Part shown: positions 25,847-33,570 of the stretch, in pieces | How positions within the stretch are numbered: the first letter of the stretch is position 1 | How the letters are laid out: the number at the start of each line of letters is the position of its first letter | DNA from: Actinospineispora eucalypti | Lineage (GTDB): Bacteria > Actinomycetota > Actinomycetes > Mycobacteriales > Pseudonocardiaceae | NCBI GenBank assembly: GCA_014208095.1 | Contig: JACHMT010000002.1 | Coordinates: 1,054,001 to 1,118,000 of the forward strand | Direction of reading: 5' to 3' | DNA length: 64,000 bases | Notes under the pieces: model-generated | The model's input: only the letters and a program-made list of their open reading frames with translations | What the model was told of the DNA's origin: nothing | The model's database searches: none | Program-made: the position numbers and the translations under genes

Positions 25847-26553
25847 GCCCGGGTGTGCTCGCCGCGCTGGCGGCGGTGGTGCTGGTCGCGGCGTTCGTGC
25901 AGGGCAGCACCGGCGTGGGGTTCGCGCTGATCGCGGCGCCGGTGGTCGGCATCCTGCGGCCCGGCCTGCTGCCGGTGTTCCTGCTGGTGCTGATGATCCC
26001 GCTGAACGTGTACGTGGCCTGGCGGGAGCGGGACCGGCTGGACCACCGGGGCGCCGGCTGGATCACCGCCGGACGGCTGGCCGGCACCCTGGGCGGCATC
26101 TGGGTGTTGCTGGCCATCCCGATGGACCGGCTGAACCTGCTGATCGGCGTCTCCACCGTGCTGGCCGCGCTGGCCGGGCTGGCCGCCCCGGCGTTCCGGC
26201 CGGGCCGGGGCGCGCTGCTGGTGGCGGGCGCGGTCACCGGGGTCACCGAGACGTCCACCGGCGTCGGCGGTCCCCCACTGGCCCTGGTCTACCAGCACCA
26301 ACCCGCCGCCGTGCTGCGGGCCACGGTGGCCGTGTGTTTCCTGGTCGGCGAGGTGATCTCCCTGGTGCTGCTGGCCGCCACCGGGCGGGCCACCGGGGCC
26401 CAGTTCGGCACGGCGCTGCTGCTGCTCCCCGCGCTGGCCCTCGGCGCGCTGCTCAGCCGCTGGGTGCACCACCGGCTGGACGGCCGGCTGATGCGCGCGC
26501 TGGTGCTCGCCTTCGCGCTGGCCTCCGGGGTGCTGGTCATGCTGCACGGCTAG
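25843..26553 (+). CDS. TauE/SafE-family (TSUP) membrane exporter
   Basis: A 236-residue membrane protein with about eight hydrophobic segments in two similar halves. The first half has GSTGVGFALIAAPVV and the second TETSTGVGGPPLALVY, which are the paired glycine-rich motifs of the sulfite/sulfonate exporter family. The family exports or imports organosulfur anions and related ions; the substrate here is unknown. The GTG start overlaps the RNase Z stop. Its TAG stop shares the CTAG sequence with the oppositely oriented GAF-ANTAR gene. Confidence 0.88.
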   Translation: MSPGVLAALAAVVLVAAFVQGSTGVGFALIAAPVVGILRPGLLPVFLLVLMIPLNVYVAWRERDRLDHRGAGWITAGRLAGTLGGIWVLLAIPMDRLNLLIGVSTVLAALAGLAAPAFRPGRGALLVAGAVTGVTETSTGVGGPPLALVYQHQPAAVLRATVAVCFLVGEVISLVLLAATGRATGAQFGTALLLLPALALGALLSRWVHHRLDGRLMRALVLAFALASGVLVMLHG

Positions 26554-27119
26554 GACAGATCGGGGATGCCGCCGGTGTTGTTGATCTCACGGGCCAGGTC
26601 GCGCACCTTGATGTTGGAGTTCTGCGACACGGTCACGATCCGGTTGAACGCCTCCCGCTCGGACAGCCCGTAGCGGGCCATCACGATCCCGGTGGCCGCC
26701 CCGATCACCTGCCGCGACTTGAGCGCCTCGTGCAGGTTGGCCTGCAGCCGGGCACTGGCCAGCGCCACGGCCGCGTGCGAGGCGAGCAGCCAGCCGACGT
26801 GTTCGAACCCCTCGGCGAACGCCCCGGGGCGGGACGAGTACAGGTCCAGCGCGCCCAGGTTCTTGTTCTCGTGCGTGTAGAGCCGGAAGCTGGCCCGCAA
26901 CTCGTCGGAGGCGCGCACCACGTCGTCGGTGCTGGCCAGGGTGTGCACCCGGCCGTCGCGCACGGCCAGGATGCCGGCGGCGTCGCAGCCGTCCACCAGG
27001 TCGACGGCGGCCACCACGATCCGGTCCAGGGTGCCCTGCACCGAGTCCTGGGCCAGCAGGTCGCGCGCCATCTCCGCCAGGCCCTTGGCCAGCTCGCGCC
27101 AGTCCACCGGTTCAGACAT
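26550..27119 (-). CDS. GAF-ANTAR domain RNA-binding regulator
   Basis: A 189-residue two-domain regulator. Residues about 20-125 form a GAF sensor (VVAAVDLVDGCDAAGILAVR, then LGALDLYSSRPGAF). Residues about 130-185 are an ANTAR domain (LHEALKSRQVIGAATGIVMA, with the helix SEREAFNRIVTVSQNSNIKV), which binds two-hexanucleotide hairpins in nascent RNA to prevent termination. The ATG at 27119 is preferred to an upstream in-frame one because it matches family starts. Convergent with the TSUP exporter. Its RNA targets are not visible in the window. Confidence 0.92.
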   Translation of the reverse strand: MSEPVDWRELAKGLAEMARDLLAQDSVQGTLDRIVVAAVDLVDGCDAAGILAVRDGRVHTLASTDDVVRASDELRASFRLYTHENKNLGALDLYSSRPGAFAEGFEHVGWLLASHAAVALASARLQANLHEALKSRQVIGAATGIVMARYGLSEREAFNRIVTVSQNSNIKVRDLAREINNTGGIPDLS

Positions 27120-27352
27120 CGGTGGCCACTCGGGAGGGAAACTCAACGATCAGACGGGTGAGCATCGGTCTCGATTCGGCTCTCCTGGGCCGCCACCACG
27201 CGGCACACCGAATCAACTGTCAGCTCGCGTGATACCGGCCCACGACGAAGTGGACAGGGATACGGCCGCAGCTGACTGTGTAACCGGGCTCGGGCTGAAC
27301 AATAGCGTGCCGCGGATCATCGGCGGCGGAGCCACCCGGCTAGTGTCTGCGG

Positions 27353-28189
27353 GTGCGAATCGGGTTTCTCACGCATGTGGACAGTTCCGGCACCGCCGAG
27401 GACGCCTACCGGGACACGGTCGAGCTGGCGGTGGCCGCCGAGGCACTCGGGTTCCACACGTTCTGGGTGGCGCAGCACCACGGCAGCGCCCGGAACGGCT
27501 TCCTGCCCTCCCCGCTGGTGCTGCTCGCCGCGCTGGCCCAGCACACCAGCAGCATCCAGCTGGGCACCGCGGTGATCGCCGCGCCGCTGGAGCAACCCCG
27601 GCGGCTGGCCGAGGACGCCGCGGTGGTGGACGCGCTCAGCGGCGGGCGGCTGCAGCTCGGCCTGGGCACCGGCAACGACGCGGAGGCGGCCGAGCGGTTC
27701 GGGCACGACCACGCCGACCGCTGGGTCGAGGCGGTCGAGGTGCTCGACGAGCTGTGCGCCGCGCTGGACGGAGAAGGCCTGGTCCCCCAGGCGCCCGGCC
27801 TGCGCCGGAGGTTGTGGTGGGCGACCGGCTCCGCCTCCGGCGCGCACCTGGCCGCCGCCCGGGGAATGGGGCTGATCACCGGCCGCCTGCCGCACATCCC
27901 CGGCTCCACCGTGCTGCGCGACCTGCGCCGGTACTGGACCCGCGCGGTGGACGAGCCCCGGGTCGGCGGCTCCCGGATCCTCCCGCCGGACGCCGCGCCG
28001 AAGCAGCTGGCGGCGGAGTGGGCGACCGACCCCACGCTGGGCTGGTCGACGGAGCTGATCGTGCAGGCCGGGCCGACCCGGCCGGCGCTCGCCGACCGGG
28101 TAGCCGCCATGCGGATGTTCGCGCGGGACCTCGAACCCGCCCTCACCGTCGCGCTGGCCGCCCGGCACGGCGAGCTGGCCCGGGTCTAG
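27353..28189 (+). CDS. LLM-class flavin-dependent oxidoreductase
   Basis: A 278-residue luciferase-like monooxygenase family protein (FMN- or F420-dependent). The TIM-barrel start is RIGFLTHVDSSG; FHTFWVAQHHG and LGTAVIAAPLEQPRRLAEDAAVVDALS (shown in part) are characteristic, as is RLQLGLGTGND. The protein is shorter than the usual 320-350 residues. Start is a GTG with an A-rich context; no strong ribosome site. It lies between the GAF-ANTAR and dienelactone hydrolase genes but in a separate transcription unit. Substrate unknown. Confidence 0.88.
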   Translation: MRIGFLTHVDSSGTAEDAYRDTVELAVAAEALGFHTFWVAQHHGSARNGFLPSPLVLLAALAQHTSSIQLGTAVIAAPLEQPRRLAEDAAVVDALSGGRLQLGLGTGNDAEAAERFGHDHADRWVEAVEVLDELCAALDGEGLVPQAPGLRRRLWWATGSASGAHLAAARGMGLITGRLPHIPGSTVLRDLRRYWTRAVDEPRVGGSRILPPDAAPKQLAAEWATDPTLGWSTELIVQAGPTRPALADRVAAMRMFARDLEPALTVALAARHGELARV

Positions 28190-28246
28190 CGCGGGACACG
28201 CTTGCCGAGCGCGCGCCCAGTTCGGCGCGCGCGGGAGAAACCAGCG

Positions 28247-29071
28247 CTACCCGGCGAGCTGGAGGCGGGTGCGGAACAGGTCCAGCACCTGGTCCAGCGC
28301 CTGCCTGGTGGGCTGGCCGGGCTCGTCGATCAGGTGCTCGGTGAGCACCGAGTGCGGTTTCAGCAGCGCATCCGGGTTGGCCGCCTCGTCGTCCAGCTCG
28401 ACCGCGACGAAGCCGTCGCCGAGCTGTTCGCGGAGGAAGCGGAACCGGCTCTCCGGCACGAAGGCGTCGCCGCGGAACCGCAGGCCGAGCACCTGGAGGC
28501 CGCCCTCGGCGCAGCGCTTGCGGACCACCGCCAGGTCCTCCGGGGAGATGTCGATGCTCTCCTTCTGCGCCCGGGTCACCGGGAGCGGCATAGAAGGCTG
28601 GGAGAGCACCGGTGCGAGCAGGCGATCGTCGGTGGCCATGGCCAGCGCGTAGCCGCCGGTGAAGCACATGCCCACCGCGCCCACGCCCGGGCCGCCGCAC
28701 CGCTCGTGCTCGTGCGCGGCCAGCGCGCGCAGCCATCCCACCACCGGGGAGGTCTTGCCCGTCGCCCACACCGTGAACTCGCGGCTCACGCAGGCCGGCA
28801 GCATCGAGCTGGCCACGTACCGGGCGGTGCCCAGCTTGCCGCGCACCGCCGGGTCGGGGTCGCGGCCGGGCGTGCCGAACAGCACCGGCAGCACGGCCGT
28901 GGCGCCGATCGCGGCCACCCGCTCGGCGAACGCCAGCACCTTGGGCGTGATGCCGGGCATCTCGGCGATAACGATCACCGCCGGCCCCTCCCCCCGGCGC
29001 AGCAGCTCGTGGGTCACCGAGCCGGCGGTGAAGCTGTCCCGGTCGAAACCGGTGAGGTCGTGATCAGCCAT
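28247..29071 (-). CDS. Dienelactone hydrolase family protein
   Basis: A 274-residue alpha/beta hydrolase of the dienelactone hydrolase family. The nucleophile elbow GAVGMCFTGGYAL carries a cysteine, as in true dienelactone hydrolases; PAVIVIAEMPGITP holds the oxyanion-hole region and DAFVPESRF the acid region. Its reaction would be hydrolysis of a lactone or ester in aromatic or related catabolism. The ATG at 29071 follows GAGAAACGGAGC. The divergent spacer toward the VC0807-like gene holds two TGACA/TGTCA elements. No obvious aromatic ring-cleavage genes are next to it. Confidence 0.88.
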   Translation of the reverse strand: MADHDLTGFDRDSFTAGSVTHELLRRGEGPAVIVIAEMPGITPKVLAFAERVAAIGATAVLPVLFGTPGRDPDPAVRGKLGTARYVASSMLPACVSREFTVWATGKTSPVVGWLRALAAHEHERCGGPGVGAVGMCFTGGYALAMATDDRLLAPVLSQPSMPLPVTRAQKESIDISPEDLAVVRKRCAEGGLQVLGLRFRGDAFVPESRFRFLREQLGDGFVAVELDDEAANPDALLKPHSVLTEHLIDEPGQPTRQALDQVLDLFRTRLQLAG

Positions 29072-29104
29072 CGATGCTCCGTTTCTCAAAGGATCACCGA
29101 GAGG

Positions 29105-29140
29105 ATGACAGATGTCATGGCCAAGCGGTGACAGTTGTCC
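29105..29140. promoter_or_regulatory. Tandem TGACA-N2-TGTCA operator-like sites
   Basis: ATGACAGATGTCAT (29105-29118) is a perfect palindrome, and TGACA-GT-TGTCC (29129-29140) repeats it with one mismatch. Centres are 23 bases apart. They lie between divergent dienelactone hydrolase and VC0807-like genes, so a dimeric repressor or activator probably binds here. The regulator is not identified. Confidence 0.5.
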
Positions 29141-29209
29141 CGGGGTCGCGGCCGCCCCCGGCGGGACGCTTTCCTCGTCAACCCGGAACGCGAGGACGAG
29201 GAGCACGGC

Positions 29210-29893
29210 ATGAACCGCACGTCGGAAGCCCAACCACCGGCGACCACCGGCGAGATGGGCGCGGGCGCCACCCGCACGCTGCGCCGGATGACCGGCTCGC
29301 TGGCCTGGGACATCGGCCTGCCGGTGGCCGCCTACTACGGCGCACGGCTGCTCGGCTGCGATGACTACATCGCGCTTCTGGCCGGCACCCTCACCTCGGC
29401 GCTGCGGGTCGGCGTGGTCGCCGTGCGGGACCGCAGGCTGGAACCGTTCGCGGCATTCCTGCTGGTCACCTTCGGCTTCGGGTTGGCGCTCAGCTTCGCC
29501 ACCGGGGACGCCCGGTTCATGCTGGCCAAGGACTCGGCCACCACCGCAATCGCCGGCCTGGTGTTCCTGGGCAGCTGCCTGGTGCGCCGGCCGCTGACCT
29601 ACGACGCGACGCTCCGGTTCGCCGGGGCGGGCGGGGTGGCCGCACTGCGCGAGCGCTGGCTGGACCCGGTCGCGCGGCGCCGCTGGTACGTCGCCTCCGT
29701 GGTGTGGGGGGCCGGCCTGCTGCTGGAGGCGGTGCTGCGGATCGCGGTGGTGTACCTGCTGCCGCTGGACACCGCGGTCGTCGCGTCCACCGTGCTGCAG
29801 GTCACCGCGTTCACCCTGCTGATCGGCTGGACGGTGCGTTCCACCAAACGCGCGCTGGCCGCCGAAGCCCGCACCCCGACCGCCGGCTCGTAG
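29210..29893 (+). CDS. VC0807-family integral membrane protein
   Basis: A 227-residue membrane protein with about six hydrophobic segments. The core WDIGLPVAAYYGARLLG, GTLTSALRVGVVAVRDRRLE, and FGLALSFATGDARFMLAKDS match the VC0807 family of uncharacterised actinobacterial membrane proteins. The N-terminal 30 residues are cytoplasmic and polar. The start follows GAGGACGAGGAG. The next gene, a histidine kinase, starts 11 bases after its stop, so the three genes to 31657 probably form one operon. Function unknown; a role in membrane sensing together with the kinase is only a guess. Confidence 0.78.
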   Translation: MNRTSEAQPPATTGEMGAGATRTLRRMTGSLAWDIGLPVAAYYGARLLGCDDYIALLAGTLTSALRVGVVAVRDRRLEPFAAFLLVTFGFGLALSFATGDARFMLAKDSATTAIAGLVFLGSCLVRRPLTYDATLRFAGAGGVAALRERWLDPVARRRWYVASVVWGAGLLLEAVLRIAVVYLLPLDTAVVASTVLQVTAFTLLIGWTVRSTKRALAAEARTPTAGS

Positions 29894-29903
29894 GCTTCGC
29901 AGC

Positions 29904-31055
29904 GTGAACAGCGTCCCCGCCACCGTCGACCCGGACGACGACGTCCTGGTCGACGATGCGGCGTGGCCGGCCTATCTGGGCAGCACCCCGAGCGCCCGGC
30001 GGGGCGACCGGCTCGGCGCGTCGCTGTTCGTGCTCTTCCTCGTGCCGATCGGCCTGGCCTCGGCCCGGGACGGCATGCCCCCGGGACCGCTCGCGGTGCT
30101 GGTCGCCCTGCTCGTGCTGTACGCGCTGTGCTTCCTCGGGGTGTGGTGGGTACCCGCGCTGTGGCGCGGCACCGCCCGGCGGCTGGCCATGATCTGCGTG
30201 GTGTTCCCGGTCGGTGTCGCGGTGGTCCTGCTCAGCGGTCTGAGCGGCTCGATGGCCGTGCTCGGCTACGCGCTCAGCGCCTCGAACGTGATGCTGCCGC
30301 TGCGCTGGGCCCGGGTCGTCGGCCTGGTCACCGTGTTCGCCGCGCTGCCGGCCAGCTGGCTGGTCACCGGCGCCGTCGACTGGGTGAGCGTGGTCTTCCT
30401 GGCCATGGTGGCGATGATCGCGCTGGGCATGGCCCGGCTGGCCCGCCTGGTCGGGGCGCTGCGCGCGGCCCGCTCGGAGATCCGGGCGCTCGCGGTGGCC
30501 GGCGAGCGGGAACGGATGGCCCGGGACCTGCACGACGTGCTCGGCCACTCGCTGACCACGATCACCGTGAAGACCGCGCTGGCCCGGCGGCTGGTGGAGA
30601 GCGGCGCCGACGGCGAGCGGGTGGCCGGCGAGCTGCGCGAGACCGAGGATCTCTCCCGCCGCGCGCTGGCCGACATCCGGGCCACCGTCTCCGGGCAGCG
30701 CCGGATGTCCCTGGTCGCCGAGCTGGTCTCCGCCCGGGCCGCGCTGCGCGCCGCCGGGATCGAGGCCGACCTGCCGCACGCGGTGGACGACGTGGAGGCG
30801 CGGGCCGAGGAACCACTGGCCTACGTGCTGCGCGAGGGGGTGACCAACGTGGTCCGGCACAGCGGCGCCGGCCGGTGCACGGTGCGGGTGGGTGCCCGCT
30901 GGCTGGAGGTGGTGGACGATGGGGCCGGGCCGCCGGGGGAACCCGGCAACGGGCTCACCGGGCTGGCCGAGCGGCTGGCCGAGGTGCGCGGCACGCTCGA
31001 TTTCGGGCCGCTGCCCACCGGCGGTTTCCGGCTCTCCGCGAGGGTGCCGGGATGA
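29904..31055 (+). CDS. DesK/NarL-type sensor histidine kinase
   Basis: A 383-residue membrane sensor kinase. Five or six membrane helices lie between residues 38 and 180. The phosphoacceptor motif ERERMARDLHDVLGHSL has H210, in the HisKA_3 (NarL/DesK) group. The ATPase region has EGVTNVVRHSGA, VVDDGAGPPG and GNGLTGLAERL. Typical length is 370-420 residues. The GTG start is 11 bases after the VC0807-like stop, and the stop overlaps the response regulator start (ATGA). The signal is unknown; DesK-like kinases sense membrane state or cell-wall stress. Confidence 0.95.
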   Translation: MNSVPATVDPDDDVLVDDAAWPAYLGSTPSARRGDRLGASLFVLFLVPIGLASARDGMPPGPLAVLVALLVLYALCFLGVWWVPALWRGTARRLAMICVVFPVGVAVVLLSGLSGSMAVLGYALSASNVMLPLRWARVVGLVTVFAALPASWLVTGAVDWVSVVFLAMVAMIALGMARLARLVGALRAARSEIRALAVAGERERMARDLHDVLGHSLTTITVKTALARRLVESGADGERVAGELRETEDLSRRALADIRATVSGQRRMSLVAELVSARAALRAAGIEADLPHAVDDVEARAEEPLAYVLREGVTNVVRHSGAGRCTVRVGARWLEVVDDGAGPPGEPGNGLTGLAERLAEVRGTLDFGPLPTGGFRLSARVPG

Positions 31056-31657
31056 TCAAAGTACTGGTGGCGGACGACCAGGCGCTGGTCCGGGGCGGCC
31101 TGGTGGCGATCCTCAACCTGGAGCCGGATCTCACCGTGGTCGCCGAGGTCGGCGACGGCGACCAGGTCCTTCCGGCCGCCCGCCGCAGCGAACCGGACGT
31201 GGCGCTGCTGGACGTACAGATGCCCGGGATGGACGGCATCACCGCCACCGAAGGGCTGCGCTCCTCGGTCCCCGGCTGCCGGGTGCTGATCTGCACCACG
31301 TTCGGCCGCCCCGGCTACTTCGCTCGCGCCATGGCCGCCGGCGCGGCCGGGTTCATCCTCAAGGACGCCCCGCCGGAGCAGCTGGTGGACGCCATCCGCC
31401 GGGTGCACGCCGGCCTGCGCGCGGTGGACCCCACGCTGGCCGCCGAGTCGCTGGCCACCGGCACCAACCCGCTCACCGAGCGGGAACGGGAGGTGCTGCG
31501 CGCGGCCCTGCGCGGCGGCACCGCCGCCGAGATCGCCAAGGCGCTGCACCTGTCCAACGGCACCGTGCGCAACCACCTTTCCTCGGCGATCGGCAAGACC
31601 GATGCGGCCAACGGGCCGGACGCGGCCCGCATCGCCGATCAGAACGGCTGGCTCTGA
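31052..31657 (+). CDS. NarL/FixJ-type response regulator
   Basis: A 201-residue regulator. The receiver domain has the acidic pair D8-D9, phosphoacceptor D54 (ALLDVQMPGMDG) and K in FILKDAPP. The C-terminal LuxR helix-turn-helix (about 140-178) reads LTEREREVLRAALRGGTAAE then IAKALHLSNGTVRNHLS. It overlaps its kinase by four bases and is certainly its partner. The usual target of such pairs is an adjacent transporter operon, which is absent here, so it may control the upstream VC0807-like gene. Confidence 0.95.
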   Translation: MIKVLVADDQALVRGGLVAILNLEPDLTVVAEVGDGDQVLPAARRSEPDVALLDVQMPGMDGITATEGLRSSVPGCRVLICTTFGRPGYFARAMAAGAAGFILKDAPPEQLVDAIRRVHAGLRAVDPTLAAESLATGTNPLTEREREVLRAALRGGTAAEIAKALHLSNGTVRNHLSSAIGKTDAANGPDAARIADQNGWL

Positions 31658-31755
31658 GCCCCACCCTCACCGCGTGAACTCCATGTTCGACACCGCGCCG
31701 CGGCTGGATGCACCCGGGCCGCGCGGAGTGGCGGTGGGCAACAACGTACTCTTTC

Positions 31756-31787
31756 TGATAGTGACTGTCACTTGACCGTCAGTATCA
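31756..31787. promoter_or_regulatory. Operator-like inverted repeat upstream of the metal-dependent hydrolase operon
   Basis: AGTGAC-T-GTCACT (31760-31772) is perfect, and TGATA (31756-31760) with TATCA (31783-31787) forms an outer repeat. It lies about 50 bases upstream of the start at 31834, suitable for a TetR-type repressor, but no regulator gene is adjacent. Confidence 0.45.
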
Positions 31788-31833
31788 AACGACGTACGGT
31801 TTTGAGCGTTCACTCATCGACGAGGAGGACGCC

Positions 31834-32694
31834 ATGACCGAGACCTCCGACCTCGTGGCCCGCCGGGTGACCGTGGACTTCACCGGGGTCAGGGCGGACT
31901 GGAACCAGGTGCACCCGGAGTTCGGCCACCTCACCAACGCGATGTCGTTGATGTTGCCGTTCATGGAGCCGTTCTTCATCAAGACCATGCGCGAGGCGAA
32001 GAAGCGGCTGCCGGCCGGGCCGTCCGCGCTGAAGCGGGACATCGACCTGTTCAACTTCCAGGAGGGCCGGCACTACTCCAACCACGCCCGGCTGAACGAC
32101 ATCATCCGGGCCGCCCACCCCGAGCCGGTGACCGAGGGCGAGGCCCGGCTGCGCGCCGACTACCAGCGGTACTGGGCGCGCGGGCACAAGTTCGCGCTGG
32201 CCTACACCGAGGGCTTCGAGACCGTCGCGCCGCTGCTCTGCGACTACTTCTTCGGCAACCTGCACCGGTTCGGCCTGGACAGCGGCGAGGCGGCGGCCTA
32301 CCTGTGGCTCTGGCACGTCGCCGAGGAGCACGAGCACCGGACGGTGGCCAACTACGTCTACCACGAGCTGTACCGGGACTACCGGTACCGCGTCTTCGGC
32401 ATCCTGTTCGCCACCTGGCACGTGTTCGCGTTCTCCCTGCCGATCGCCGGGCGCACCCTGCTCGACGCGCGCCGGCGGATGACCGCACGAGAGCGCTGGC
32501 ACAGCCGGGCGCGCTACGCCCGGCTGCTGGCCGGAATGTTCGGCATGTTCCTGCCCCAACTGGCGTTGCGCGCCTGCCGGCCCGGCTACGACCCGGCCGA
32601 CCTCGAGCCGCACCCGGACGCCCGGGCGCTGCTGGACGAGGCGCTGGCCCGGTTCGGCGAGGCCACCCCGCGCGGGGCGGGAGAACCGGCGTGA
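31834..32694 (+). CDS. Predicted metal-dependent hydrolase (PF10118 type)
   Basis: A 286-residue protein with helices rich in paired Glu/His residues: FNFQEGRHYSNHAR (near 74-87) and LWHVAEEHEHRTVAN (near 164-178). These resemble the metal-binding helices of the predicted metal-dependent hydrolase family PF10118; a ferritin-like fold with a di-metal site is plausible. No signal peptide; one hydrophobic stretch (FGILFATWHVFAFSLPIAG) may touch the membrane. The stop overlaps the start of a membrane protein gene (GTGA), so the pair is co-translated. Its substrate is not known. Confidence 0.8.
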   Translation: MTETSDLVARRVTVDFTGVRADWNQVHPEFGHLTNAMSLMLPFMEPFFIKTMREAKKRLPAGPSALKRDIDLFNFQEGRHYSNHARLNDIIRAAHPEPVTEGEARLRADYQRYWARGHKFALAYTEGFETVAPLLCDYFFGNLHRFGLDSGEAAAYLWLWHVAEEHEHRTVANYVYHELYRDYRYRVFGILFATWHVFAFSLPIAGRTLLDARRRMTARERWHSRARYARLLAGMFGMFLPQLALRACRPGYDPADLEPHPDARALLDEALARFGEATPRGAGEPA

Positions 32695-33539
32695 ACCCGC
32701 TCGGTTTGAATCCACTCGGCGTGAACCCGCTCGGTGGCGGCCCGGTGCCGGACCCGAGCTGGCCGACCAACCCGGCGATCAACGCCGCGTTCACCGCCGG
32801 CGCCGGGCTGGCCGTGTTGGCCGGGCTGGTGTTCGCCGTCCGCTGCTACCGGCGGGAGGGCACCGTGATCGGCTTCGTCTGCCTGCTCGGCGGCGCGGTG
32901 GCCAGCCTGTTCGAGCCGCTGACCGCCGCGAACGCGTTCGTCTACTACCCGGTCCAGGAGCAGTTGACGCTGTTCACCGCCTACGGCGTGCGTATCCCGC
33001 TGTTCCTCACCCTGGCTTACACGGCCGAGATCGGCCTCGGCTCGCTCGCCCTGTGGCGGCTGCTGCGCGCCGGCGGCGGGCCGTCGGCGGTGATGCGGGT
33101 GTGGCTGCTGGTGGCCCTGGGCGACGTGCTGTTGGAGACCCCGGCGCTGTGGTTGCGGGTGTTCTACTACTACGGGCCGCAGCCGCTGAACCTGTGGGGC
33201 ATGCCGCTCTACTGGGCGCCGCTGGACGGCGCACTGGGCATACTGCCCGCCGTGCTGCTGCACCTGCTGCACGGCCCCAGCTGGCGGGCGTGGCACCACC
33301 TGGTGCTGATCGCGCTGTACCCGACCAGCGTGGCGGTCTTCTACGTCGGCGCCGGGTGGCCGGTGTGGACCCTCATGAACACCGGCGTCGCGATGCCCTG
33401 GATCTGGGCCGGCGGGCTGCTCACCGTCGCGCTGACCTACCTGTTCGTCCGTGCGCTCGCCGCGCTGACCGCCGTACCGCCCGAGGCCCTGCGCAACGCC
33501 TGGCGCGCATCGCCGGCCGACCACGCCCTGCCCCACTGA
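32691..33539 (+). CDS. Polytopic membrane protein of unknown function
   Basis: A 282-residue integral membrane protein with seven or eight hydrophobic segments beginning near residue 35. Its N-terminus has a short tandem repeat (NPLGLNPLGVNPLGGG), caused by tandem DNA repeats around 32693-32730. Aromatic residues are frequent in the loops (RVFYYYGPQPLNLWGMPLYW). I do not recognise the family. The GTG start overlaps the preceding stop, and the downstream oxidoreductase starts 31 bases later, so the three genes may be one operon. Confidence 0.75.
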   Translation: MNPLGLNPLGVNPLGGGPVPDPSWPTNPAINAAFTAGAGLAVLAGLVFAVRCYRREGTVIGFVCLLGGAVASLFEPLTAANAFVYYPVQEQLTLFTAYGVRIPLFLTLAYTAEIGLGSLALWRLLRAGGGPSAVMRVWLLVALGDVLLETPALWLRVFYYYGPQPLNLWGMPLYWAPLDGALGILPAVLLHLLHGPSWRAWHHLVLIALYPTSVAVFYVGAGWPVWTLMNTGVAMPWIWAGGLLTVALTYLFVRALAALTAVPPEALRNAWRASPADHALPH

Positions 33540-33570
33540 CGCCACCACCGCCACTCACGGAGGGCCGCCC

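Noticed and set aside
27120..27352. Possible RNA element between GAF-ANTAR and LLM genes
   Set aside because: ANTAR proteins act on paired-hairpin RNAs, so I looked for AGxxGxG-type loops here, but no convincing pair of hairpins was found.
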